Positions 14,543-22,636 of a DNA stretch of 64,000 nucleotides are shown here, in pieces; position 1 is the first letter of the stretch, and the number at the start of each line of letters is the position of its first letter. The notes under the pieces were generated by a model. The model saw nothing but the letters and a program-made list of their open reading frames with translations, had not been told where the DNA came from and did not search any database. The position numbers and the translations under genes were made by a program. Source of the DNA: DASQPA01 sp963757335 (GTDB lineage: Bacteria; Acidobacteriota; Thermoanaerobaculia; Multivoradales; UBA5704); the NCBI GenBank assembly GCA_963757335.1, contig CAVWRJ010000011.1:62001-126000 (forward strand), written 5' to 3'.

Positions 14543-15823
14543 TCAGCCGCCCATCCATCTCATGATCCTCCCTTCCACCTCCTCCCTCGGCCGGCCATAC
14601 CGCTCCCTTGATTGCCGCATCACGGCCTCCTGCCGTCCCGTACTCATACCCCGGACGGGCGCGAGTGTCGTTCCCCGGAACGGCTCCATCGCCCGGCCAT
14701 GTTCGAGGATCCGCGCATAGATCTCGTGCTTCCCCAAGGAGACAAGGTTCCCCATCTTCACGTCGCCGCCGAGCTCGTCTTCCAAGAGGCGGGCGTCGGA
14801 CTGCCCCACCCGGAAGGCGATGAGGTTGCCGACATTGCCGAATACGCTTTGCCGGATCTCGTCGGTCAGCTGATCCAGGTACTGGTGGGCGAGGACGAGG
14901 GCAAGGCCGTATTTCCGGGCCTCCGCAAGGATCGAGGTCAGGGCCTCGGTCGCGAAGCTTTGGAACTCGTCTATATATAGATAGAAGGGGGTGCGGGGTG
15001 CCGCTGTCGGATTTGCCCGTTGCATTGCCGCCCATTGAAACTGCGAGAGAAGAAGGGCTCCGAGGAGCCGCGAATGGTCTTCGCCCACGACCCCTTTCGC
15101 GAGATCGGCAATCATGATCCGGCTATGGTCCATGAGGAAGCCCGCGTCGAAGCGGTTCCTCGCCTGGCCGAAGACGTTCCGGATCGGCGCATTCGCGAGG
15201 AGCCGCCCGATCTTGTTTTGGATCGGGGCGATGGCTTCGAGGCGGAAGCGGCGCTCGTAGCGCGCGTATTCCTCCCTCCAAAAAGCGCGGACGACTGGGT
15301 CCTTGATCCTGGCCGTTACGCGCTCCCGGAAGGCGTCGTCCGCGAGAAGCCGGGGCAGGGCGAGGATCGTGAGCCCGCCGTGGTCCATGAGTGCCGCGAG
15401 GGCATGCCCCAGGATGTATTCCATCCGGGGTCCCCAGCTTCCGCCCCAGATCCCGCGGAATGCGGAGAGCACGCCGGCTACGACGAGGTGCTCGTGGTCC
15501 CGCGGCACCTTGGGCAAGAGGTTCAGGCCCACGGGATGCGCGAGATCGCCCGGATTGAAGTACAAGACCTCGTTCGTCCGCGAGCGGGGTACGAAGTCCA
15601 GGATCTCCCGGGCGAGGTCGCCGTGCGGATCGAGGAGTCCCACTCCGCGCCCGGCATAGAGGTCCTGGAGGATGAGGTTCCGGAGAAGCGTGCTCTTGCC
15701 GAGGCCGGTTTTCCCCACGATATACAAGTGCTGCGCCCGGTCCTCGGGCGCGAGGAGAACGAGCTTCTCCTCGGGAGAGACCCAGTACGTGCGGGTGCCG
15801 AGCGCAATGGGAGTGTGGTCCAT
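14543..15823 (-). CDS. TraD/TraG-like type IV coupling ATPase
   Basis: A 426-aa protein. Walker A VGKTGLGKST at about residues 36-45, LLDPHGDL after it, Walker B FYLYIDEFQSF around residue 283, and AEARKYGLALVLAHQYLDQL following. These are the hallmarks of the TraD/HerA-like conjugative DNA-transfer ATPases that pump DNA or link relaxase to the secretion channel. No N-terminal membrane helices are evident, so it is a soluble short form. ATG 15823 is preferred over a TTG further upstream. A longer relative lies at 33208. Confidence 0.8.
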   Translation of the reverse strand: MDHTPIALGTRTYWVSPEEKLVLLAPEDRAQHLYIVGKTGLGKSTLLRNLILQDLYAGRGVGLLDPHGDLAREILDFVPRSRTNEVLYFNPGDLAHPVGLNLLPKVPRDHEHLVVAGVLSAFRGIWGGSWGPRMEYILGHALAALMDHGGLTILALPRLLADDAFRERVTARIKDPVVRAFWREEYARYERRFRLEAIAPIQNKIGRLLANAPIRNVFGQARNRFDAGFLMDHSRIMIADLAKGVVGEDHSRLLGALLLSQFQWAAMQRANPTAAPRTPFYLYIDEFQSFATEALTSILAEARKYGLALVLAHQYLDQLTDEIRQSVFGNVGNLIAFRVGQSDARLLEDELGGDVKMGNLVSLGKHEIYARILEHGRAMEPFRGTTLAPVRGMSTGRQEAVMRQSRERYGRPREEVEGRIMRWMGG

Positions 15824-16078
15824 GTGAGTGGTAGTTGCGCCCTGCCTCTCTTCCCCTCCCCGTGGGGAGCCAGTCCTCCCCAAGCGGGGAGGAACCGCAG
15901 AGGCCCCTGTCCTGGCGGCCGGCGGTTACGCCCGCATCAAGGAGTTGGTGACCGAGCGGGCGCGGTAAGAGAGGTGGGCGCGGGAGAGTGTGGCGCGTTT
16001 TGACCTCACGGCAAAGGCGGAGAAGTTCGACGCCGTGGCAGTAGTGGCGCCTGCGGCGCCGACCCTTCGTTTGCCAGT

Positions 16079-16224
16079 CCCCACCGCTGTTGGGCAGGCC
16101 GAATTTCGGCCGGTGGGCCCGACTCGCGCGCTTTGGTCGAAGGGTCCTGCGATAGCGGAAAGACCCGAGACCCGTTAGCCGTCAGGAAAACGCGCGAGTC
16201 GGGCGCAGCCCGGCAGCGGTGGGG
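16079..16224. repeat. Nested long inverted repeat, potential RNA or oriT structure
   Basis: Outer arms CCCCACCGCTG (16079-16089) and CAGCGGTGGGG (16214-16224), then GGGC/GCCC (16092-16095, 16208-16211). Inner arms are a perfect 14-bp pair, GCCCGACTCGCGCG (16117-16130) and CGCGCGAGTCGGGC (16191-16204). Between outer and inner arms is a side palindrome, GGCCGAA-T-TTCGGCC (16097-16111). The ~60-nt apical part holds further GGGTC/GACCC pairs. The pairing is nested like a cruciform or structured RNA. Confidence 0.7.
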
Positions 16225-16260
16225 AGCCAGTTTATGAAGCCCCGTATGGGGATTCGGCCG

Positions 16261-16310
16261 TCCGCCTTTGGCGGAGCCCCTACATACCTTGTATGTACCA
16301 GGGTATGTAC
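16261..16310. promoter_or_regulatory. Hairpins and TATGTAC direct repeats
   Basis: TCCGCC-TTT-GGCGGA (16261-16275), then TACATAC-CTT-GTATGTA (16281-16297), and TATGTAC repeated about 12 bp apart. Such repeats often bind regulators or nicking accessory proteins. Function here is inferred. Confidence 0.4.
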
Positions 16311-16366
16311 TTGCGTGAGTGCCGTTTCCTTGAAGGATCACAACAAAGACTTGCATTTTTGTCTTG

Positions 16367-17329
16367 CTACTTAGCGTTCTTCCGCCTTGGGTTTTTTATG
16401 TGAGGAGTCAATGTGCGGATGTAGTCCTCGACATTAGCGGCGTTTTCCTTGAGCTTGATGGGTGGTGCAATGGGTGCCTCGCTCACCCACTTACTGAATT
16501 CCGGTATAGAAAGGTCCACCATGGCGCGGAAGGAATCCCGGTACTCACGGTAGGCGGGCAGGCTTAGCCGGTAAAAAATTACAAAAGCTGCAATCCCGAA
16601 GAGTGCGATCTGAAAGGCAAGCTTCGCACTCTCCGCCGGAATGAGCCACACATGCTCTAAGCAGCGGCCCCTAATCACATTGAATAGGAGAACCAAGAAG
16701 GCAACGATAGCGATACCAGCGCCCGCAGCGGAGCTCAAGAGTATTGATTCAGCGATGCTAGATTTCTCATCAACTTCAGCCCGGCTTTCCTCAGAAGCCA
16801 AGAAAATCAGATGGTTCCAGAAAAAAATTGTATCAATTCCGTAGATATTTTTAGGATATAGCTCATAGCTTGCGATGAGATTTCCAAGCCGAGTTGGCCT
16901 CTCCGCCTCAAAAATATAGGTGTCGCCATCGGCTCGGTAGGGAAAATCAGCGAGATAGCTCTGAATGCGTTCTACCTCGGGACTTTTTTGCTTGCCTTGG
17001 TTGTATAGTTCGCGCATTCTCTCCTGACGCAACCTTACTTGCCGAGAGTTCCAAGCCTTAGCTGGAAGAGTAAGCCAAGATAGACGAAAGCCTTCGTAAA
17101 CATAGAAAATAGGCCTCGCTGCGCTTGAGATAAGGAAACCAAACAGGATTACCTCGATCAGGAAAACGACATTCTGATCAAGGTCTATAGGCTTAGTGAA
17201 CGCAGCGACAATAGCGAGAGGCTTGTAGGAGTGAAGACCAACGGCAGCTACTAGGCCAGGCAAGAACATACGCCGCAGTTGCGCACCGCTGAATCCGGCG
17301 GAGGTACTAACTCCTTCACTTTCGGCCAC
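16367..17329 (-). CDS. Membrane protein of unknown function, 320 aa
   Basis: Hydrophobic segments at about 24-45, 54-72, 190-215 and 228-250, with a soluble region between the second and third pairs. The motif FEAERPTRLGNLIASYELYP followed by YGIDTIFFWNHLIFLA is a recurring pattern that I recall from membrane proteins of unknown function. AT-richer than neighbouring genes. Its start overlaps the previous gene by 14 bp, so it is the last gene of a three-gene operon (17902 to 16367). Confidence 0.6.
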   Translation of the reverse strand: MAESEGVSTSAGFSGAQLRRMFLPGLVAAVGLHSYKPLAIVAAFTKPIDLDQNVVFLIEVILFGFLISSAARPIFYVYEGFRLSWLTLPAKAWNSRQVRLRQERMRELYNQGKQKSPEVERIQSYLADFPYRADGDTYIFEAERPTRLGNLIASYELYPKNIYGIDTIFFWNHLIFLASEESRAEVDEKSSIAESILLSSAAGAGIAIVAFLVLLFNVIRGRCLEHVWLIPAESAKLAFQIALFGIAAFVIFYRLSLPAYREYRDSFRAMVDLSIPEFSKWVSEAPIAPPIKLKENAANVEDYIRTLTPHIKNPRRKNAK

Positions 17330-17675
17330 GGGTTCCCCCCGAAGACCCGGACGTCTTTTTTCCTCTCGTAGGAGTAGATCCTCCAGAAGGCACTGGCCCC
17401 TTAGCTCCTGGAGGTTTGGAAGGAGGTTCCGAAGGTCGCTTCGGGCCTGCGGCAGCTATAGCGGGAGCCCTTAGGGTCTGTCTCTCCCCTAGAGCCTTCG
17501 AAACAGGCTTTCTGGTTCGAGCCGGTACTACGATTTTTTCCACATCGCTTTTGGAAGGAACTGGTGATCGCTTCTCGGTCGTTCTCTTTCTTTTCAATTT
17601 TTTTCTAATAGTGCTTAGGTGATCGCGTCGCTTAGGCGAAGTAGTGTCCGGCGACACTTCCGAGTCGCTAGCCAT
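17316..17675 (-). CDS. Basic disordered protein, 119 aa
   Basis: No family recognised. Very rich in Lys, Arg, Pro, Ser and Gly (RKKLKRKRTTEKRSP near the start, GGSTPTRGKKTSGSSGG near the end), so probably unstructured and nucleic-acid binding or a linker protein. It shares a TAATG junction with the gene before it and overlaps the membrane protein gene after it. Confidence 0.5.
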   Translation of the reverse strand: MASDSEVSPDTTSPKRRDHLSTIRKKLKRKRTTEKRSPVPSKSDVEKIVVPARTRKPVSKALGERQTLRAPAIAAAGPKRPSEPPSKPPGAKGPVPSGGSTPTRGKKTSGSSGGTRGRK

Positions 17676-17902
17676 TAAGTATGCTGAAGGGCTATCACGG
17701 GAATTCCCGTTGCCTTTGAGATCTCGCTGGGACTCCGAAATTTGAGGAGTCCGTACGGGTCGCTCTCCACCTTGCGAAAGAATTTCTCCAAGTTCTTGTG
17801 CACTTTACGCAAATGAGACAAGAGGGCTAGGAACTCGTCCGCGCTAATGGTGCCGGACTGAGTCTGGCCAACTGCTAACTGCGGTCTTCCATCTTCAGGC
17901 AT
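17675..17902 (-). CDS. Hypothetical protein, 75 aa
   Basis: Starts at ATG 17902, preferred over 17959 because GAAAGGA lies just upstream. A small helical protein (DEFLALLSHLRKVHKNLEKF). Not recognised. First gene of the three-gene minus-strand set, divergent from 18097. Confidence 0.5.
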   Translation of the reverse strand: MPEDGRPQLAVGQTQSGTISADEFLALLSHLRKVHKNLEKFFRKVESDPYGLLKFRSPSEISKATGIPVIALQHT

Positions 17903-18096
17903 GGTCAAATCCTTTCGACGCTTCGTCGAAATCATAATAATTCCTGCGGGAATGCGCAACCATATACGCCCTCTCCAACATGAGGATATTTACATTACGC
18001 ACAAGGCAGCCCTCTGCACCGCCTTTTGTCGCTCCTTCTCCCCCGTACTCTGAGATCCGGTCCTTCAAAACCCATTTCAGAGAAAGGAAGAGTGCG

Positions 18097-18405
18097 ATGC
18101 AGATAGTGATACCCCGGTTCCGGGTGGGATGGCTCGTCATGACACCCGCCGCGCTTTTGGCGCTCCTTGAGGCAGAAGAAGATCCAAAGACCTTCGTCGC
18201 CCGCCACCTCGCAGGCGATTGGGGCGATGTCGGCCCCGAGGAGTGGGCGAGGAATGAGTACGCCGCGACCCACGGCGAGCGGATCGTCTCGGTCTTCCAC
18301 ACCCGCCACGGCCGTGAGCTCTCCCTCGTGACTGAGGGCAACCGGTACGCCACAACGATGCTCATGCCCGAGCCTGAACCTCTGGAGCGAAAGGAGAACC
18401 CATGA
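18097..18405 (+). CDS. Small 'plasmid-related' conserved protein (second copy)
   Basis: A 102-aa protein with the same core as the gene at 3529: VMTPAALLALLEAEEDPKTF, RHLAGDWGDVGPEEW, NRYATTMLM. AAAGGAAG precedes the ATG. It overlaps the next gene by ATGA, so the two are coupled. Family function unknown; found with ArdC and zinc-finger genes on many mobile elements. Confidence 0.7.
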   Translation: MQIVIPRFRVGWLVMTPAALLALLEAEEDPKTFVARHLAGDWGDVGPEEWARNEYAATHGERIVSVFHTRHGRELSLVTEGNRYATTMLMPEPEPLERKENP

Positions 18406-18650
18406 AGCCTGCGACCCGCGAAGAAGCGAACCACGAAGCCTCGAAGCTCGACAGTCTCGCGGAGACCTGCGGCCTCTCGGTCACCTCGTTCATCGAGGAG
18501 TATGCCCTCGAAGACGTAGTACCCGGGATCTGCATGAACCCGCACTGCGACTTCACGGCCGAGTACGAGCCCGACCAGCGCGAGGGCTGGTGCGAGGAGT
18601 GCGGGACCGGAAGCGTCCGGAGCGGCATCTCCCTTGCCGGCCTCATCTAG
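18402..18650 (+). CDS. Small zinc-ribbon protein, 82 aa
   Basis: Two CxxxxC/CxxC-type pairs: CMNPHC and CEECG, in the context VPGICMNPHCDFTAEYEPDQ then GWCEECGTGSVRSG. This is a conserved mobile-element protein of unknown function, presumably zinc-binding. ATGA overlap with the preceding gene and 51 bp before ardC. Confidence 0.7.
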   Translation: MKPATREEANHEASKLDSLAETCGLSVTSFIEEYALEDVVPGICMNPHCDFTAEYEPDQREGWCEECGTGSVRSGISLAGLI

Positions 18651-18701
18651 GCCCCACCCTCTCCCCCACTTCCAACCCAAGAGACAAAAGGAGGTCCGCC
18701 T

Positions 18702-19601
18702 ATGGCGACCATAGAAGCTCGTGCCGTGGCCCGCGAGAGGGTCACCGCTATCGCCCATGACATCCTCGCCGCCTTCGAGTCCGGGGAGCTGCCCCAGGCA
18801 CTCGCAAAGCTCTTCATCCACCGGAAGATCGAAGTGCCCTCGAAGCACTGGACCTGGACGAATCGCTTGATCGGCATCCGGAAGGGCCACATCTATGCCG
18901 CCGGCTTCAGGCAGTGGCAGGAGATCGGGAGGAAGGTGCGGAAGGGCCAGCACGCCTTCCATATCCTCGCCCCGAAGATCCTGAGGGCAAAACAGGACGA
19001 CGAGGAACGCGGGGTGAAGGAGGGCGACCTCCTCTGCCTCCGGTTCCTCGCAGTCCCCGTCTTCGGCTATCTCCAGACCGAGGGTGAGCCCCTGCCCGGA
19101 GCGGAAGACGAGCCGGAGTTCGTGGGTCAGCTGCCCCTCGTCGAGGTCGCCCGCTCCTGGAACCTCGCAGTCGAGGTCTACTCCCAGCCCGATGCTCCCG
19201 ACCGCCTGGGCTTCTTTGCCGCCGGCCGGGGCATAGGGCTCGGGGTCCGGAACCTCCAGACCTGGACGCACGAGCTCGTGCACGCCGCCGACCATCGGCT
19301 CGGGTGCCACCCGCGGCCGGGCCTCGACGCGGAGGTGGTCGCCGAGTTAGGCGGGGCGATCCTCCTCGAATGCCTGGGGGAGACGGTCGAGAGCGACCGC
19401 GGCGGCGCCTATGAGTATCTCCGGCGGCACTGCGAAAAGGAGAAGCGGAACCTCCTCGGGGCCTGTACCGAGCTTCTCGACCGCACCTGTGCCTGCGTCA
19501 CGCTCATCCTCCAGACCGCGGATGCCCTCACGGGAGAAGCAGTCGGGCCGGAGACACCACCTCCGGCCGCGGTGCCTGCCGTGGCCGCACTCTCTGCCTA
19601 A
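18702..19601 (+). CDS. ArdC-like antirestriction protein
   Basis: A 299-aa protein. The N-terminal ~110 residues match the ArdC ssDNA-binding domain (SKHWTWTNRLIGIRKGHIYA, GFRQWQEIGRKVRKGQHAF). The C-terminal part carries a metalloprotease-type HExxH motif in TWTHELVHAADH, with EVVAELGGAILLE after it. ArdC proteins protect incoming conjugative DNA from restriction. GGAGG precedes the ATG. It is followed by a strong terminator. Confidence 0.8.
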   Translation: MATIEARAVARERVTAIAHDILAAFESGELPQALAKLFIHRKIEVPSKHWTWTNRLIGIRKGHIYAAGFRQWQEIGRKVRKGQHAFHILAPKILRAKQDDEERGVKEGDLLCLRFLAVPVFGYLQTEGEPLPGAEDEPEFVGQLPLVEVARSWNLAVEVYSQPDAPDRLGFFAAGRGIGLGVRNLQTWTHELVHAADHRLGCHPRPGLDAEVVAELGGAILLECLGETVESDRGGAYEYLRRHCEKEKRNLLGACTELLDRTCACVTLILQTADALTGEAVGPETPPPAAVPAVAALSA

Positions 19602-19638
19602 AGTACCTTTCTCGCATCTCCAGCGAATCACATCTACT

Positions 19639-19668
19639 CCCCCAGGATCTTTCCTGGGGGTTTTCTTT
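19639..19668 (+). terminator. Rho-independent terminator after ardC
   Basis: CCCCCAGGA (19639-19647), loop TCTT, TCCTGGGGG (19652-19660), then TTTTCTTTT. A 9-bp perfect stem with U-tract. Confidence 0.85.
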
Positions 19669-19744
19669 TGGGAAAGCTCGCTGCCACCTGGGAAGGAAGC
19701 CTTTGCCTCTCTCGATCGGTACCCGAAAAGTGCTCGGTCCTAGG

Positions 19745-22420
19745 CTAGAACGAGAGGCGCACGCCGACCTCGTAGCTTCGGGGCTGCGTGAAGCCAATCG
19801 CGCCGCCCCAGGGTATCTCGCCGCAACCCGAGACGTTCTCGCAGACGCTTGTGACCTGCTCGGTACCGAGTAGATTCAGGACGGTAGCGATAAGCGAGCT
19901 CTTCACCGTGCCGAGCGCGAAGCCTTTGCGAATCTCGATGTTCGCGCTGTACGTGCCACTTCCGTGGAAGCTACCGCGCGGCGCGAGGTACTCGAGGTCG
20001 CCCAACGCCGGCGTCACCTTGCTGTATGGGAAGGGCGAAGAGTAGGTGCTCTGGATGCCGAGACTCCAGTCGTGCGGCAGGCGCACGTAGCCATCGAGGC
20101 GAACGCGGTGCCTCCGGTCGTCCGAGAGGTAGCCGTAGCGGTTCACGAAGAGGGTCGGATAAACGTCGAAGTCGGGGCCAGCGTTCTGGGTGTATTCGAT
20201 GCTGCCGCGCGACGTGGAATAGACGTAGGAGGCGCGGAGGTCGAGCCAGTCCGCAGGGTGGCTCACGAGAGTGAGGAGCACGCCCTCATAGTCGCGCTTT
20301 GCGGCTGGGAGGTTCGCGACCTCGAAGATCGGGCAGTTCGTTCCGTTCGGATCGGGGGTCGGACTCGGGACGTTCTCCGCGCAGGTATCCTCGAAGATGT
20401 TGTTGGTTTTCTTGTGGATGTATGACACCTCGACCGAGGTGCGGTTCCCGAGCTCACGCTCGATGCCCACCGTGTACTCGGTCGTGGTCGTGGGCTTCAG
20501 GCCAGGCTGGATGATCTCCGGAGACGATCCCATCTCGTTATATTCAAAGTATCCCAAGGGATCGCGGTGCAGCGGGTCGCTCGCGAGGTAGCCCGCCGCG
20601 CCGAAAGGGCCACCCGCCCTGCACGCGGCCGCATTCGGGAAGAAGGCCGAGCACGGCAGGTAGGTGAAGACCGGCGCGCTGTTCGTCCGGGTGTAGAACG
20701 GCAAGGAAAGTCCGTTCGGCGACATGAAGATGCCGTAGCTCCCCCGGAGCGCGGTCTTCGCATCGCCCGTGAGGTCGAGGGCAAAGCCGAGACGGGGCGC
20801 GAGGACATGCTGACGCGCAATCTGAACTCTGGCGTCGTTCCGGAAGCTGACTTCGTCGTAGCGCATGCCGAGCTGGAGCGTGAGGGGCGCGAGCGGCCGC
20901 CAGGCATCCTGCACATAGGCGGAGTCGAGCGTGCCTGCAAAACTCGCGAAGCCGCGCGGCTCCTGGAGCATGAGAAACGCACGTTTGTCGATCGGCCCGT
21001 TGAAATCTTGATATGTCGTGCCGCCCGCAAGGTCGTTTTCCACGCGGAAGCGCAGGTTGCTCCTTCCGGCGCCGAGCTTCCATTCATGGCTCCCGGCGAG
21101 TTCCGCAACGAAACCGCTGAGGCTTGCGTGTACCTCGTCGCGGTCGCGCTGCGAGAACTGGACGTTCGCGTAATTCACCGAGGTGACACCCGTCGCCTGG
21201 TCGGCGATCCCCGGGGTCGCAAGGTCGCCGCTCTGCGGGAATCGGTTTATCGGATCGCGCTTCGCGCCGGCGAGAAGCTCCGCGAGGAGCCCCGGCCCGA
21301 GGAGGCCCGAGACCTCGGCCTGGCGGATCGGGCCGCCCTGCTCTTGGATGGCCGCCGCGGCTGGTTCGACGAATCGGTTGGCGTTGTAGTTACGGACCTC
21401 CGCCGGGTCGGCGGCGTACTTCATGACGGCGTGCCAGCGCGGATCGATTTGCCAGTTCAACTTCGCGAGCTCGTTCCGGCCCCTCGTCGTCTTCGTAATC
21501 ACCGAGCCGGTCGGCGTCGACTTGCTGCTTGCGAGGTCAAGCGCGCCGAAAAACCATAGCCGGTCGCGCAGGATCGGACCGCCAAGAGTCGCGGTCGGCT
21601 TCAGAAACGCTGTTTCGTTCGCGTCGCGATTGAAGTGGGCGCCGTTCTCATTGAATTGGCTCGCGTTGTATCGCGTGTCAAGCGTGCCGGAGAACTCATT
21701 GCCGCCCGACTTCGTAACGATGTTTATGACACCCCCTGAAGCGTGCCCGAACTCCGCGGCGAAGCCGGCGGTCTCAAAGGAGATCTCGGCGATGGCGTCG
21801 AAATTCACGGTGGCAGAGAAGGTTGCGGTTACGGGGTCCGTGGTCTCCATGCCGTCTATGTAGTAGGCGTTCTCGCCCGCGGTCGAACCGAAGATCCGCG
21901 GATCGCCCGTGCCGTTGTCGGCGCCCGCCGCGCGGCCTACGACCGAGAGGTAGTTACGGCTCTGGGTGCCGACCGAGGTACGGTCGAGGTATTCGCCCGA
22001 GTAGACGCTGCTCATCCCGGCACGTGTGACATCGACGACCGGCGGGCCGGTCGTAACCGTTATCGATTCGGCAAGCCGGCCGAGTGCGAGGGTCGGCAGG
22101 ACTTCGGTCGCACGGTCGAGGGCAACCGCGACCGCGGTGAAGTCCTTGGTCTCGAAACCCGCGAGTTCGAAGCGCACGTCGTAGGCGCCGGGAGGGAGGT
22201 GAGGGAAGGAGAAGGTGCCATCGGGTCTTGTCCGGGTCGTCTGCGGGCCGCCAATAAGGGCAGGTGAAGCGATGGCGACGGCCACGCCGGAGAGGGCGCT
22301 TCCCTCCGCGTCCCTCACCGTGCCGATGAGGCGGCCAGTCGTGCCCTGAGCCAAGACCGGGGCTACCGTCTGGAGCGCAAGCGCGGCGGCGAGAGTACCA
22401 AGGAGCAGCCAGGCTTTCAT
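19745..22420 (-). CDS. Oar-like TonB-dependent receptor
   Basis: An 891-aa protein. Signal peptide at 1-25 (LLLGTLAAALALQTVAPVLAQ). Residues about 28-115 are a carboxypeptidase-regulatory-like domain (GRLIGTVRDAEGSALSGVAV, then the beta-sandwich DGTFSFPHLPPGAYDV). A plug region follows with YYIDGMETTDP and GHASGGVINIVTKSGGNEFS. The rest is a long beta-barrel ending in EVGVRLSF, a typical C-terminal outer-membrane signature. In Acidobacteriota such receptors are numerous and their substrates are unknown. It may take up a siderophore, peptide or glycan; none can be inferred. It is cargo between ArdC and the kinase gene. Confidence 0.85.
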   Translation of the reverse strand: MKAWLLLGTLAAALALQTVAPVLAQGTTGRLIGTVRDAEGSALSGVAVAIASPALIGGPQTTRTRPDGTFSFPHLPPGAYDVRFELAGFETKDFTAVAVALDRATEVLPTLALGRLAESITVTTGPPVVDVTRAGMSSVYSGEYLDRTSVGTQSRNYLSVVGRAAGADNGTGDPRIFGSTAGENAYYIDGMETTDPVTATFSATVNFDAIAEISFETAGFAAEFGHASGGVINIVTKSGGNEFSGTLDTRYNASQFNENGAHFNRDANETAFLKPTATLGGPILRDRLWFFGALDLASSKSTPTGSVITKTTRGRNELAKLNWQIDPRWHAVMKYAADPAEVRNYNANRFVEPAAAAIQEQGGPIRQAEVSGLLGPGLLAELLAGAKRDPINRFPQSGDLATPGIADQATGVTSVNYANVQFSQRDRDEVHASLSGFVAELAGSHEWKLGAGRSNLRFRVENDLAGGTTYQDFNGPIDKRAFLMLQEPRGFASFAGTLDSAYVQDAWRPLAPLTLQLGMRYDEVSFRNDARVQIARQHVLAPRLGFALDLTGDAKTALRGSYGIFMSPNGLSLPFYTRTNSAPVFTYLPCSAFFPNAAACRAGGPFGAAGYLASDPLHRDPLGYFEYNEMGSSPEIIQPGLKPTTTTEYTVGIERELGNRTSVEVSYIHKKTNNIFEDTCAENVPSPTPDPNGTNCPIFEVANLPAAKRDYEGVLLTLVSHPADWLDLRASYVYSTSRGSIEYTQNAGPDFDVYPTLFVNRYGYLSDDRRHRVRLDGYVRLPHDWSLGIQSTYSSPFPYSKVTPALGDLEYLAPRGSFHGSGTYSANIEIRKGFALGTVKSSLIATVLNLLGTEQVTSVCENVSGCGEIPWGGAIGFTQPRSYEVGVRLSF

Positions 22421-22636
22421 GGGCTTTGCACCTCCGAGGATTGCGCTTTGACTCGCCGGGCCGACGGTCTATGAATTCTCCTCCACATTGGCGATAGGGC
22501 ACGGTGTGATCGCCCCGGCACGATGCAGGCAAGTCGTATGCGCACGATTGAAGAAGAGTCTACGGAAAGGGATCTTGCTGGTCAATTGAGGGTTCGGGCG
22601 GGCATGGGACGAGACGGCCAGTGACAACACGCTTAT

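Larger units (their letters stand above)
15824..16366. other. Structured intergenic region upstream of the TraD-like gene (possible oriT)
   Basis: No credible gene. It contains many inverted repeats: CTCCCC/GGGGAG (15856-15869), CCTCCCC/GGGGAGG (15875-15892), the nested structure at 16079-16224, and the hairpins at 16261-16310. Its place next to the TraD and replication-relaxation genes suggests an origin of transfer or replication. Confidence 0.45.

Noticed and set aside
17895..19310. 471-aa open frame on the minus strand
   Set aside because: Antisense to the zinc-ribbon and ArdC-like genes, with no motif of its own. High GC keeps the frame open.
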